NCBI GenBank assembly: GCA_964036155.1
Contig: OZ038423.1
Span: 72,617,249 to 72,681,248, forward strand
Length of the DNA stretch: 64,000 bases
Direction of reading: 5' to 3'
Source of the DNA: Diploscapter coronatus
Lineage: Eukaryota; Nematoda; Chromadorea; Rhabditida; Rhabditidae
This document shows positions 34,709 through 47,100 of the stretch, piece after piece. The notes under the pieces were generated by a model, which saw only the letters and a list, made by a program, of their open reading frames with translations, had not been told where the DNA came from and ran no database searches. How positions within the stretch are numbered: position 1 is the first letter of the stretch; every line of letters starts with the position of its first letter. A program made the position numbers and the translations under genes.

Positions 34709-36255
34709 ATGACGATGAAACTCCATCATCCACCATTATTGTGTTTATATTTGGCATTAAATTGTATTAGGCTAACTCTACCCTTGGAGCATGTTCAGGT
34801 AGAACGTTATAGGATAGTAATATTGAACATATCAAAGGTTTCAGGTCAATTCCACCAACTCGAATATAAAATCCAACAACAATTCCACGTCCTTGGAATC
34901 ATCAGGATCTATTGTAGATGTCAATAAAAAGTATGGATCTCATAGATTTATTTAGATTCATGATGATCTAGACACCTGCAAGGAATAGTCTCGGACGGAA
35001 GCTTCCAAGCTATAATTAATCCATCCGACACGTATGCGAATATAACAGCAAGGACTATCTCATCTGAAACCAATCTATCAAATATGAGAACTAGCATGTC
35101 ACCAACGGACTATACCCAATCAAATAGCAGGGATAAAATTTTATTCTATCGTAAGAAAATACTCTTCGTATAAGTGAAAATTGATTTTAGTATTTAGTGT
35201 TTTATAATAACGACAAAAGGTGGGAAGGAAGAATTTGTCTGTTTGATTCGCATACTAATTCTGTTGAGCAGATCGCGAACTTTGCTAATGATTTATCACC
35301 ATGGGACGTTGCAACCACAAAAGATAAAGTAGATTATTTTATTTGGCATTGATAATTTAGTAAATTTTAGATTTTCGTAACTAGATTTAATAAAAAATGG
35401 TTTGAAATGTTCGATTTGAATACTCGACAAATCGCTAGAGGTAACATTACAAACGCCAATAGATTGGTTTAATTTTATTGCATCCTTTGCAGGACCAGAT
35501 CCTCCTGAATGGCGTAAAGATGCATCTGTCGCTTATTTCAAAGACAAATTGTATTATTTGGGTGGAGAGGATCCTGAAATAAAGAAAGATACAAATCGAG
35601 TTGATGTAAGAAGATCGAATGAAATTCCATGAAATAATTATTCAGGTTTTAATAGATGGAAAATGGCAAACAGGACCAGCTCTTCCTCTTCCAACTAGCG
35701 GTGCTCAAACAATAACATGCGATGGAATTTTATACGGTCACAATATAGCATACTCATTATTGTAATTATGGATATTCAGTTATTTGTGGATGGGATAATA
35801 AGAAGGTATATCGATTATCAGACGACGAACGGGAATGGATTGAAGTAGGAGAGATTCCAGAACAACGAATTTATTTCGGAGTTGCGTCGCTAAATGGAAG
35901 AATTTACATTACTGGAGGATACAAGTCGTTAATTGTGTATGACAATTCATTTATAATTATATATTTAGTATTGATAATGAATTCAAATCCTGTCTGTGTT
36001 TCGACCCCTCAGCTCCAGTTGACAGTCGAATTTCTCGAATCGCTGATATGAATTATGCAAGAGTTCGTCATTATCTTGTTGTTGCGAATGGAAAATTGTA
36101 TGCAATCGGAGGGTGAGCTGAGATTTTGCATACCATACGAAATCTGTTAACATAGACTTCGAGAACGCTATATGATACATTTTTTAAATTCAACCGAGGA
36201 ATATGATCCACGAATGAGTAAATGGCGTGAAGTCGGGCAAATTAACATAAAATAA
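34709..36255 (+). CDS. Kelch-repeat protein with a probable signal peptide
   Basis: Ten exons (34709-34798, 34845-34930, 34972-35150, 35198-35328, 35371-35440, 35493-35605, 35646-35736, 35780-35924, 35969-36112, 36156-36255) encode 382 aa. The N-terminus MTMKLHHPPLLCLYLALNCI resembles a signal peptide. A Ser/Asn/Thr-rich stretch with several N-x-S/T sites follows (NSTNS, NNNST, ANITA). The body has kelch repeats with the diagnostic Gly pairs and aromatics: LYYLGG, LYVICGW, RIYITGGYN and LYAIGGL, spaced about 45-55 residues. There is no BTB or BACK domain, unlike the usual cytosolic KLHL ubiquitin adaptors. An extracellular beta-propeller is therefore suggested (inference). Exon 8 uses a GTCGTT donor and exon 7 a GTCACA donor, both weak. 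Confidence 0.85.
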
Positions 36256-37027
36256 GCTTGATTATAATAGTCTCAAATTTCATATAGAAATTTTGTTCAA
36301 TAAAATGTAAAACAATAATTTAATTTCAATACGCATGATACAGACAACTCTCGAAGACATCTAATAAAGACGTTAAAAATGCAACTGAAATGAATATTCC
36401 TTTTAATCAAGGTTGTACGAACTGAATTTCGAACTGTCTGGAAGTTCAAGTTCGATTTGCTCGAACTTCAGACAGCTCTGGATAAAATGGAATGACCGCT
36501 CACAAGAAAGAAAAAAATAAACATTTAAATGGTTCGAATTCATATGGCTGGCACTAAAAATAGGCGAGCAGTAGCAGCGTGAACTTAAAAAAGACTAACA
36601 TAAGATAGGTTAGACCTTCGCGTAATTCAAGATTAGAAGGACAATCTTGATCTATAAAAATTGTGGTCTAAATGGGTTTCAATCAAATTCAAGCCAAAAT
36701 CCTTTCCATGAAAAATTTTAACAAATGTATTTTGATTGTGTTCTTCAATTTTGAATGGACTAATGAGATGAATAGTGTCATGAAGATAAGCGATACATAG
36801 AGAGTGGAACAATAGCTCGTGAATGCGAGAGAGCAAACACATAACAAACACTGAAAAGATAACAAAATGCTAGTGGCTCGGAAGAAACAGTGAAAAAACG
36901 AAGAGAGTTGGTTAGTAGAGAGCACGGGGCTGTGCTCCAGTTTATGCGCACAAAATTGCCGATCGATAAACAGCCAATCGGTTATTTCTATATTCGAAGT
37001 CCAATTATTCGATTTTTCGGGTGAAAA
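36256..37027. other. Intergenic
   Basis: A poly(A) signal AATAAA is at 36299-36304 for the kelch gene. The rest is AT-rich without supported exons. Confidence 0.5.
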
Positions 37028-39160
37028 ATGCCATTCGAATTGAATTCATTCGAACAGTCAGACAATGTCTTCCTCAAAATGCCACACTTCTTCAAGCCGC
37101 TTCAAGCGGTAAGGGTTTTTTGTTTAAATTATTCTTGAAGACATTTTATGTTGTGTTCTACAGCTCATTGTAGTTACCATCCTCTTTTCTGAGAAATAGT
37201 ATGGAGAAGAGAAAAGAGGGTGGTAACTACAAGGGGTCGTGTTCTATTCTCTTCCCAAATCGACGAAACCTTTGCCTGTGCGATTCGCGCCACTCGGATT
37301 TGCTCGTTACTCGCGAACGGCTGCTGAGAGAATCTTTGTTGCGAAAGTGCATCTTCGCGAGAGAACAGAGAGAAGTGCCACGCAGTCGTTCGCGAGTGAC
37401 GATAAAGCCCAAGTGGGGCGAAATGTACGGGCAAAAGTCTCGTCAATTTGGGAAGAGAGTATAAAGTTGTGATCTATCTCAATAATGCTCAAATTCTGAA
37501 ATCATTTTTTTCTTTTCTTTCAAAAAAATAATATTCTAGCTGAACGCAGTGATCTTGGCGATTTGTGTGGGCTCAACGGCCGGTGCGGATAATGGCATCT
37601 TGTGGTTCGTCATCATCACATCGCTTTTGGTAAGGCATTGAATGAAAAAAATCGAGCAATTAACCAATTTTGATTTCGTCGATATTTCATTTCACACGAT
37701 AGTGATAATGAATAAAAAAAGTGAGTATTTTCGATCAAGATATGCTAATTCCTGTTGATAACTCTTTCGATCTATTTTTCTGAAAACATTTGCTTCAGAT
37801 CTCAGCAGCCGTGACTGTCGTTTTCGCAATGGGAATCCAGGATCAGTTGATGGAGAGCATAACGAATGGAAGTGTGCAATGGAATTTTGTTGTAAGAACT
37901 TTTATAGTTTATTGATTTGGAAAAATTACTAGATTTACGAAGGACTCCCTTTTTCATTGAACTTCAAATGGCAGTGCAGCATCGATATAATTTTATATAT
38001 GCGCACTGCTAATTTGCGATTAGACTTGAATTTTCAAAATGACTATTTTGAGGAGCTAATCTACTCGTTCATATTCGCAGTCCTCTCACTCATTTCGATG
38101 TGGGTCTCATTCAGTCAAGCGAATCGTAGTCTCTACAGCACGTCTGCTGGATACATCGCTTCTGGGGTGAGTTTTATTCAATAACTCGAAAATATCTATT
38201 CAATAATTGGTTTGAATGTGAAACCTAATATGTTTACTTTAGTATACTCTTAGAATTAATGAAAACCGCCAACGTCTCTAACTTCACCATTTACTTACTC
38301 AGATTAGTAACTGCTAGCGTAAGATTATTAGAGCATACGGATAAAACACATGACTACTTTACTCGTAGATTCAATCGAGCATGAACATACAGATTTGTTT
38401 TGATAAAATATTCAAGTTTTTCTGATATAATTACGAAGGTCCACGGACCCAAGATGGAAATTCCCAATGAAACCTACACCATTGAACTCGTCTGGTGGTG
38501 AGGAATCCAACGGTGTAATTCATTTTTAGAAATTATGAATGTTTGAACGAACGAAATTAGCAATTTTCCTCATCTCCTTATCATAAATTAGTCGTAAACT
38601 CATCAAATATTCCAAGAATTTGACTGGAGAGGCGAACAAATAGCATCAAAATAGTGTTTACATAGCAATTTGCATGCTCCTGTTTATTCTTGTAGGAAAA
38701 TTGATATTTTCTCCCGAGTTTTTGATGGTATTTTTTTATGAGAACACTTTAATTATGCCTAATTAGCGATAATTGTCATGTTTCTAGGAAAAAAGCCAAG
38801 AAAAATAACCTAAAACGTAATCCAACCTTGTACCATTCCTTTACAAAATTGGCAACTTTGAAGCCCCACCCATTACACAAAGTAGGTCGATTAGGCAACA
38901 AATAATGATATCATCGTGATCTCCGTTTAGAGACGAGCAAAATGGCGTACGATTTATTGGGATTGGCTACCTTTTCATTGCGACCTTCCCTAGTAAATAT
39001 TGATTTTCAGTTATTCTTCATCCTACACACAGCTCTGTATTCGGTGCCGTGTTTTGTGATCTATCGCGAATCCTCGACGGCAGCTCAGCGCGATGATCGC
39101 GTCGATTTCGGAGTTGAGCCGGCTCACCCCTTCCGCGATCCCCCCTATCAGGGAGTATAA
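37028..39160 (+). CDS. Four-span membrane protein, MARVEL-like topology
   Basis: Five exons (37028-37108, 37540-37629, 37799-37891, 38053-38166, 39011-39160) give 175 aa. The short cytosolic N-terminus (MPFELNSFEQ) is followed by four hydrophobic blocks: LNAVILAICVG, LWFVIITSLLISAAVTVVFA, LIYSFIFAVLSLISMWVSFS and LFFILHTALYSVPCFVIY. It ends in a charged tail with PFRDPPYQGV. Spacing resembles MARVEL or tetraspan vesicle proteins, but I see no defining motif. Exon 4 uses a TTTTGAG acceptor. The last intron is 844 nt. Intron 1 holds large inverted repeats. Confidence 0.8.
37170..37464. repeat. Two nested/adjacent foldbacks in intron 1
   Basis: GTAGTTACCATCCTCTTTTC (from 37170) pairs with 37210-37230 with one mismatch over 21 nt. 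Directly after it, 37243-37464 forms a longer imperfect foldback: TTCTCTTCCCAAATCGACGA near its start mirrors TCGTCAATTTGGGAAGAGAG near its end, and GATTTGCTCGTTACTCGCGA mirrors the CGTTCGCGAGTGACGATAAA region. The arms of the second are about 100 nt. Confidence 0.75.
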
Positions 39161-41693
39161 GTACTCAATTTTCTTACTTTTCAGGTCTTAAATCTAGAAA
39201 CGCGGTTTCTCAATATTTATTTCTCCTCATATTTCTTCCTCTAAATTTACGAATTTCTATATCGCAGCTTCAAATAACTTTGAAATTGGCAATAACGACA
39301 AGAAATTATGGGAGGAGCTATAAAGTTGGGGATACTTTATCTCTCGCCTGACAATTCATACTATAATTAGAAATGATGATGCTCCTTCCATCTATTTTGA
39401 CCTTGTTGTCAAACCTCAAATTTATTTCGAAGTCATTATAATTTATGCGGATCTCACTAGCCATATCTTGCATTTTTGAATGCTCAAATTATTGTGATTC
39501 AGTTTCACTTATTCCAAATTGAATAAATTTCTAGAAGTTTTACAACTTTACATCAGCTTGCAGATATTGACAATTATTGGATTGAACTGAACCCGGAGTT
39601 CAGAATTTGAAAAATCCAGATCCATTCCAACTTATGCTCAATACTTAACAAACGGTTGAATAAAATGACCACCTAGGATGCTTTCTGGCCAGTCTTTACC
39701 TCAATGAAATGACAAATTCAGCATCAATTTTTCAACTTAATTCCTCATTTCAGTCAACAATATCTCTTTTCGAATGGATTGCGATTTCGAATAGGAAATG
39801 CGTAGCGATGCATGCATAAAGATGTGTGAGAGAGTGCGAGATTAATGGCATTCTGAATAGTCCTCCTTATGAAATGCAAATAAATATTTGACCTTGCTTT
39901 AGTAGATTCTTTTTTGAAGTTGAACTGAAGATCAGAATTACTATATTCTAGGACTATTCATAGTTCGGTTTTTACCAAATCTTTCTAGAATTGCATTATT
40001 TTTTCGTTATTCGAAGAAAAAATATTCCATTCAATTTTCTGATAGTAGATTATAGTTTCAGATTCACTAGGAATGTGCGAGAAAAATGGAGCATCTCCGA
40101 AAATTGCGAGTATTTCCCCAAAGTAAGAACGGCACGCATCCGGTGTTTTGTCTCAATTCACAACCCAAATTGTAGCCCTTCGACTGAATTCCAATTTCAA
40201 CAAATTGCAACCCACACAAATTTCTTCCGACAATTTTATCTTACTTACGATTTCTCGTATCTCAAAACATTTCTCAATATTCGCACTCGAACAATTTTAT
40301 TGACCCGCTTTTCCCTTGTAAAAATCTCAATTCATCGGTTAATTCAAAAACCTTTAAAAATATCAAATTAGAATACCTTTGATTTCCCTATTATTATTCT
40401 AGTCATCGCTGACCAAAATGTTTAAGATAAGAAATACTAATTTTATCCCAAGAACTTGTTGGATATAATACACAATAAAAGTATTACCTTCGTTTAGAAG
40501 TTCGTAATTTTAGAAACACAGCGTTATGACTTTGCGATGTTCAGAGGTTTAATTTCCCCTTGAATATCCATAGCATTTCATCTCATTTCTCTTCTTTGTT
40601 TTGTTCAATTTCCGTTTTTATTTCTTGGTATTTCATCTGTTTCAAAGCCAGTAGCTGAGCATTTTTCACTTTTATTTAAAAAAAAAAAAACGATGATTAA
40701 TTAGGGTAGAAGGCTATGTTTCAGAGTATAAATAGAAGAAGGCTGAATTAGTGCATTTGTAAAGGAATGCGAAAATGAGAGGGTTAGGCTTAAATGAAGC
40801 ACAACACATATTTTTAGATTAATACCTTCATTTTTATCGTGGTCTGAAAAATCGTGTAGCTTGAAGAAATATTTTATCATCACTTTTCCGCAAAATTACG
40901 GAGTTTCAAATCATTACATTGCTCACTGGAAAAGTTGGTGCATTTCAAATTCGAATTAATCTTCATGTTTGCTCTAGAATTCCATGCTCTTCTAAAATCC
41001 TAAACATGCGGACATTTCTTCTCCAATTCAGACTCCGGAAACATGATTATCCATTCATCGGCGTGTATGTCGAGTTGCACTCTTCTCATCCTCCACAAAT
41101 ATTCTCTTCGCATCGTTAAACTTTTATTTCATTTTTATTGCTGCTCCATACCTATATTTTCATCGCTTCTAATTATGATTGAAGTCGTTTTTGTACACAA
41201 CGTTCATACTTTGTGTTTCTAATAAAATTCATTAAGCTCCTTTCTGCTTATCCTTACCCTAGACTCTAAGGAAGTTTACAGAATGTCCGAATTTTATTTT
41301 GCACCTAAAATATCTGCTTAACAGATAAATAAATTCATATGCTTGCGACACTCTTTGAAATTCATAGAAATCTGTGAGAAGGTGGGCCAGAGAAGTGCGA
41401 ACTGCTAGAGGAATGACATTCGCGAAATTGCTCGAATCTTTGCATCTATTTCGTAAAAATTTCAAATTATGCACTTTTACCTTGAATTTTTAGTTACGAA
41501 TAACTTTTTCAAACTCTTCCTCGAAATGTCGAATAGAGAATTTACAAGGCTGAGAAGCTCATGTATCGAGAAATACAAAATCGCGTAATTAATTTCATTG
41601 ACTTCTATATCAGAACATCTTTCAGTTTTACCCCGTTTTCAGAAATCCCAAAAACTGGCGTCTTTACGTCAGGACTAAGTTGTGTTTCCCTGA
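39161..41693. other. Intergenic
   Basis: AT-rich, with a 12-A run near 40681. A 126-codon plus-strand frame (39991-40371) shows no domain and no good exon context, so I do not call it. The 90-aa gene that follows has a TTTTCAG at about 41635-41641, upstream of its ATG. Confidence 0.4.
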
Positions 41694-42171
41694 ATGGGTA
41701 CCGAATCGGAAGGCTACTTCCTGCAGCCATCGTCGCCACTCGATTCTGCTCTCTTCTTCGTCCTGGCTGCCTTCATTCTCAACGTCATCGTCGTGATCAT
41801 CGCCTTCTGCTACTTCGACCCTTCCCCAGCAGAAGATCCGCTATTCACGAGGACTGTTCAGACTATTAGAAGGTAATATTTTTAGATCAACTTTTAGATT
41901 ACTAAATTTAAAATATATATTTTAGATTACATAAGACGTGAATTTCCTACTCTTTAAAATATTATAGGGCTTCTGTCAGCAATTTGATCTAACAAAAGGT
42001 TGTATCGAAATAAGCTACTTTAAAGACGTGATCCATGTGCAAATTGAAAAAAATGTTCTCCAGTTATTTTATTTCAGAATGAGCCGAAGACCACGAAACA
42101 GCAATGTCCGACTGTCGATCAAATCATCTGACAGTATTTGCTCTGATCCGGCTAATGTTCAATTTGTATAA
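41694..42171 (+). CDS. Small single-span membrane protein (90 aa)
   Basis: Two exons, 41694-41872 and 42078-42171, join in phase. Residues about 20-42 form one strong hydrophobic segment (ALFFVLAAFILNVIVVIIAF) followed by CYFDPSPAEDP. The C-terminal cytosolic-type tail is basic (RRMSRRPRNSNVRLS) and ends VQFV, a possible PDZ ligand. I do not recognise the family. It is the first of three same-strand genes with spacers of about 560 and 456 nt. Confidence 0.65.
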
Positions 42172-42730
42172 ACCGGTCAAATTTATACCTTGATAAATGA
42201 TATAGCAATATTACTTGCTCATAGTTCAACGACCAATTAATAGCTTCTAGATCTAGTCATTGACTTCTCGAAAACAATGCATTGACTACAACTTTAGCCA
42301 TCTTCATTCTTCGGGTATTTTCATTGCGAGTAATTATTATTTTTCATCTACAACAAATTGTTCGTAATCTATACATTATCACTCATTAAAACTCGGGGTT
42401 TGATAAGAATGACCAACCAATTAATTTGATTATTACACCGAAATGTTAAAGTTTGCACCTTTTAATTTGAAAATTAAAAGCAGCAAGAATAAAATTTTCT
42501 TCAAGAGCAATATTGCGTTAAAAATGTGCTTGTTTATTGCAACTGTTTTGAAGGCTCGAATGGTTTGTTGAGGATTGATCGATAGGTCAGCAGGCAGCAC
42601 ATATCTACTTTCTCTTTCTTCACTCTTTACTCTATCATCATTTCTTTCATAAAGATAGGTAAAGGTTATTGATTTTTTCCTACTTTCTTTTGAAAAAAAT
42701 AATTTTAGGTAAAAGCGCGTGTCCAAAAAA

Positions 42731-43688
42731 ATGCCAGTTGGTTATCAAAAACTGAAGAATTATTCATCGAAAATCACAAATGCAATAGTAAGTTTCAGTG
42801 AAATTGGTAGATTTTGCAAAATTTGATGCATCTAAAAAATATCCAAATTAATTTCAGATTCTGAGAGGTTCATTAATAGCCCTAGTGGTATTTTTGTCGA
42901 TCATTTTTATCCCAATCGTAATGCATTTGATATGGATCGTGCTAAATAAGCGGAATATGGCACTGGATGAAGCAGAAGCGTAATATTTTTTTTTTTAAGT
43001 TTTACGATCCAGCTAAAATTTTAGCAACGATCTCTTGACGGAGTTGTTCAACAAAGTCGGATTCCTGTTATGGTTTAGCGCCACTTTGGTAGTTTCTAAC
43101 CAAATAATGACCGTTTATGAAATCCATTTAGATTTTCGCTATGTTCTACATTGCATTCAAGCGATATTACGACAAACCCGCCATTTTGATGTCTATTTCG
43201 ATTTTTGCGGTACAAAATTAAGTCAATAATTTAATTTTCAAAGGTAATTTCAGGGAAACATCCAGATTTTTTTATTTGCCGCGGAAATTTACTTCTTCCT
43301 ACGGTTTATTGGTAAAATATCGTATTAATTTTTAACCAGCGAAAAGTTTAGGTTTATTAGCTCACTTGGACTCTAAAGGAGCTCGTCAACATACCGTCGG
43401 AGATTTGTGGTATTCGGCGTTTTCTGGCGTATTTTTCGGAGTAGCAGCAATGAGTAGGCTTTTGACTTGAATAATTGCAGGATTTATCCGACCATAAAAT
43501 TTCCGATATCTTCCGATGACATGAGATTATTAGAATCAATTCTTAAGACGAAAATTAGCTAGAGGCATTTGTTGATTGAGATCTTTTCAGTTAATATCTT
43601 CTTCTTCGGAATAATCGAGTATCTACGAACGCATTCTGACCCGCCCACTCCTCCTCCTGAAAAACCACAAGAATCTGAAGAAATTTAG
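42731..43688 (+). CDS. Four-span membrane protein of unknown family (192 aa)
   Basis: Seven exons (42731-42787, 42858-42979, 43025-43088, 43132-43209, 43254-43311, 43352-43453, 43591-43688) give 192 aa with consistent phase. Hydrophobic blocks are LIALVVFLSIIFIPIVMHLI, KVGFLLWFSATLIFAMFYIA, ILMSISIFAGNIQIFLFAAE and the region of DLWYSAFSGVFFGVAAMI. A short Pro/Glu-rich tail (PPTPPPEKPQESEEI) ends the protein. A TTTTAG about 23 nt before the ATG may be a spliced-leader acceptor. Confidence 0.8.
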
Positions 43689-44144
43689 GCTCTGATATCC
43701 ATCATTTACAGGGTAAAATTACGAGTTTTGCATTGACATCAGATGATATTCGGATGAAAGATCTGCTTCAGAGTTGACGAATTCAGCAAAATTTCAAAGA
43801 ACGACCAATCATTTGATTGAGGATTATGCAAAATCAAATGCGGACTAGGAGGGCATAACAGTGACAAAGCAGAATCACATTTATTGTTTCATTCAATCAC
43901 GCCAGCACGTTAATTTTACGGGTTTTTTCTTCGTATATTTTCTTTAAATTATGGCTTTCATTTACACCTTCGCTGATCCTAATAGAAATTCTTCGACTCA
44001 CTTTATTCTCATTTCTTCTATGTGCAATAATAACGTCGATATCTATGCTTTGAGGTCCTATAAAGTGAAATTGATTCGCCACACTTTGTTATAAAATATG
44101 ATCGCTAAAATGAATAAGAATGAACCTTTCGATTTTAGAAACGA

Positions 44145-47100
44145 ATGTATTGTGTAGAAGAGTCAAATCGCGAGCCGATGTCCCAGGTATCGATTGATTT
44201 TCGAGATCATTTATCAGATCGCGTCGAGTGTTTTACTGATAAATGCAACAGTTCAAAAGATCACTTTACTATCAGACTGCATGCTGCGTTTCATGAATTA
44301 ATTTATTCTGATCCATAAATAGTTTCAATGCTTCTAGATTTAAACGATGAGGTTTCTCAATTTTTCTTAATTCAAACAGTTTTATTCAATTTAGGAAGAA
44401 TACGACGAGAAATATGGTATTAACGAAGAAGAAAATCACGCTTTCGTAGATAAATTCAAGAGGTTTGATCCTTCCTCGTTAGGGAGATTTTGATGATTAC
44501 TTTAGGCAGCTCTACCTTTCATATTGTATCCCATTTTCTAGCCCTTCGTCTTTTTGGAACGCCACCTGTAAATTCTTTCCAATTTTGAGTTGGCTGCCGA
44601 CATACGATTTTAGGTAAATCTTTCCTTCCTCTATGAGAAAATTAGAACTTATTTTTAGGAATCTCTTGGTTGGAGATATTGTCGGTGGTATTACGACTGG
44701 AATAATTCATATTCCACAGGGTAATTGTTGGGAGCTATTTTTGTAGTAAATTCCTAGAAACTCGTACTGAAATATGTAAATGTAAAAGTACTAAATTTGA
44801 TTATAAATTTTTAATTCGAGTACCAGATCGAATAGTCCTGATAAAATCTAGGAATTGCATATGCTGGTTTAAACGGCGTCGATCCCGTTTATGGCCTCTA
44901 CGTTTCGTTCTTCCCCGTTCTCTTCTACATGTTTTTCGGAACATCGAGGCACGCTTCTGTCGGCAAGTTTCCCTTGAATTGGAGATTAGTTTCCCTAACT
45001 TGGACTTTTATTCTTTAATCATTGTTTAATTTTTTTAAAATAAATTTTCTAGGCTCATTCGCGGTTCTTTCTCTGATGGCTAAGGATGCTGGAGAAAAGG
45101 TTATTTCCAGAACCTCAAAAAAGATGTTCAAAATTTCTAGATCATGGAAAATTTCCGTAGCGATTCACTTCCGCCCCCGACTCCAATTGAAACAGCAACC
45201 ATGCTCACATTTTGCATGGGAATTTGGCAGGTAACAACCAATTTTTGAATCAAAAGTCATACATTTTCAGCTTCTCTGCGGCATATTTCGATTACAATTC
45301 ATCGTGTCATATTTTTCTGATCCACTAATTTCTGCGTTTACAACAGGTTATAAATTAAGAATGTTTTTAATAAACATTTTCATTTAGGAGCTGGATGCCA
45401 CGTTCTCGTGGCTCAATTTGATAATTTGATCGGAGTCACTACTCACAATTCTTCGTCGTTCTTCTACATTTTTGAGGTATGCAATTGAATAAAACTAATG
45501 GTGCATTTGTAGCTTTCGATTATGAACTTGATTCCCTGTTGTTGATAATAGAAAAAATCACCCAAATAATAGAACTCCCAATAAGACATCTCAGATCTTC
45601 TTTTATTATAGAACTTTAGAGAGTTCTACGAATTCCATCGCAAATCGAGCATGTTAACGTGTACACGTGCATCATATCGGTTCTATCAATCGTATTCCTG
45701 GAGATTGGGAAGGTAGAATATACTTTCTGATACAGAACGATCATTCCAAAACTTCCCGTATTAGTAGCCTAGATTTCATAAACCAGTTTGATAAAATTAT
45801 ATTTCTGAAAGTAACTACTTCAGACCACTTGAAGATATACAATAGAAATTCACATTTAGGATATAATTAGTCCGTGGCTGGCAAAGAAGCACAACTTCAA
45901 ATTTCCCCTTCCTTATGATCTAATTCTGATTATAATCTCTGCTGCAGCCTCGATAATTCTCCAATTCAACCTGAATTACGGAATCCGAGTTGTTGGGCAA
46001 ATTCCAGAAGGGTTTGAAAATCAGCGCAGTTGCAATTTCACAGACATTTTCAGAATGCCCAGCCCGATTCTGCCAAATTTTTCAATCTTCCTTCCATCCT
46101 TGGTTCATTCGATACCGTTAGCTGTAGTAACCATAGCAGTTCACGTTGCCATGGCGAAAATGTTAGCGAAAGATGTCGGATACCAGTTGGATGATCATCA
46201 GGTGAAATTGTTCCTCCTTAGTTTTCTATTGCTTTAAAGAAATGAGTAAGAAAACTTCAAGCTATAAAAATAATGAGAAAAGCATCGTTCTTCAAATTTA
46301 TGAAGCATATCCGGCGTAATACGATGCTGTTTCATAATAAACATTTTATTGAAATTGATTTTCTAGGAATTCTACGCCCTTGGACTAACTTCAATGCTCT
46401 CCGCACTGTTTCCATTGTATCCGATGTCAACAGGAGTTGGCAGAACTATTGCTAGTATCAAAGTTGGGACTAATACACAGGTAACTGAATTTCCTCTATT
46501 TCAACTTTCAAATTTTCAATGATCAATTCATTTAGCTATCGTCACTATTCTCCAGTGGTCTTCTATTTTTGGTGATTCTAAAAATCGGAAGTTACTTGGA
46601 ACAACTGCCGAAGGTAAAAACTTCGCACGCTTTAAACTTCAAAGAATTTCAGTGCGTATTATCAGCAATAATCGTTACCGCATTATTGTCACTGTTCAAG
46701 AAGAAAGATGAACTCAAACGATTATATATAGTGTCGAAAATTGATTTTGTAGGTGCTTTAAAGGTCTTCATAAAAATGTTTGAAATTTTGAGATAATTTG
46801 GATACTCTCATTTGTCTCAACAGTTTGCATTGGCGTCATCGAGGGTTTGGTCATCTCGATTTGTGCTGGATTGCTGAGCATCGTCCTAAGAACGCAGTGG
46901 TACCAAAATTATGGAAATCCACAGCAAAGCTCCATAGAATTTTTTCATCATCTGTTTTTTCTGAAAAATTTAAATCACTAGATCAAAATGCCCGAAGAAA
47001 CATGACTAATTTAGTGATGATCATCCTCACTGATACTAAAATTTTGAATTCCGATTTACTTTTTGAAAGGACCAATTTGAGGCCTCGATACGGCAGCTTC

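Noticed and set aside
39991..40371. 126-codon plus-strand frame
   Set aside because: No domain or coherent exon neighbours; composition fits AT-rich noncoding DNA.
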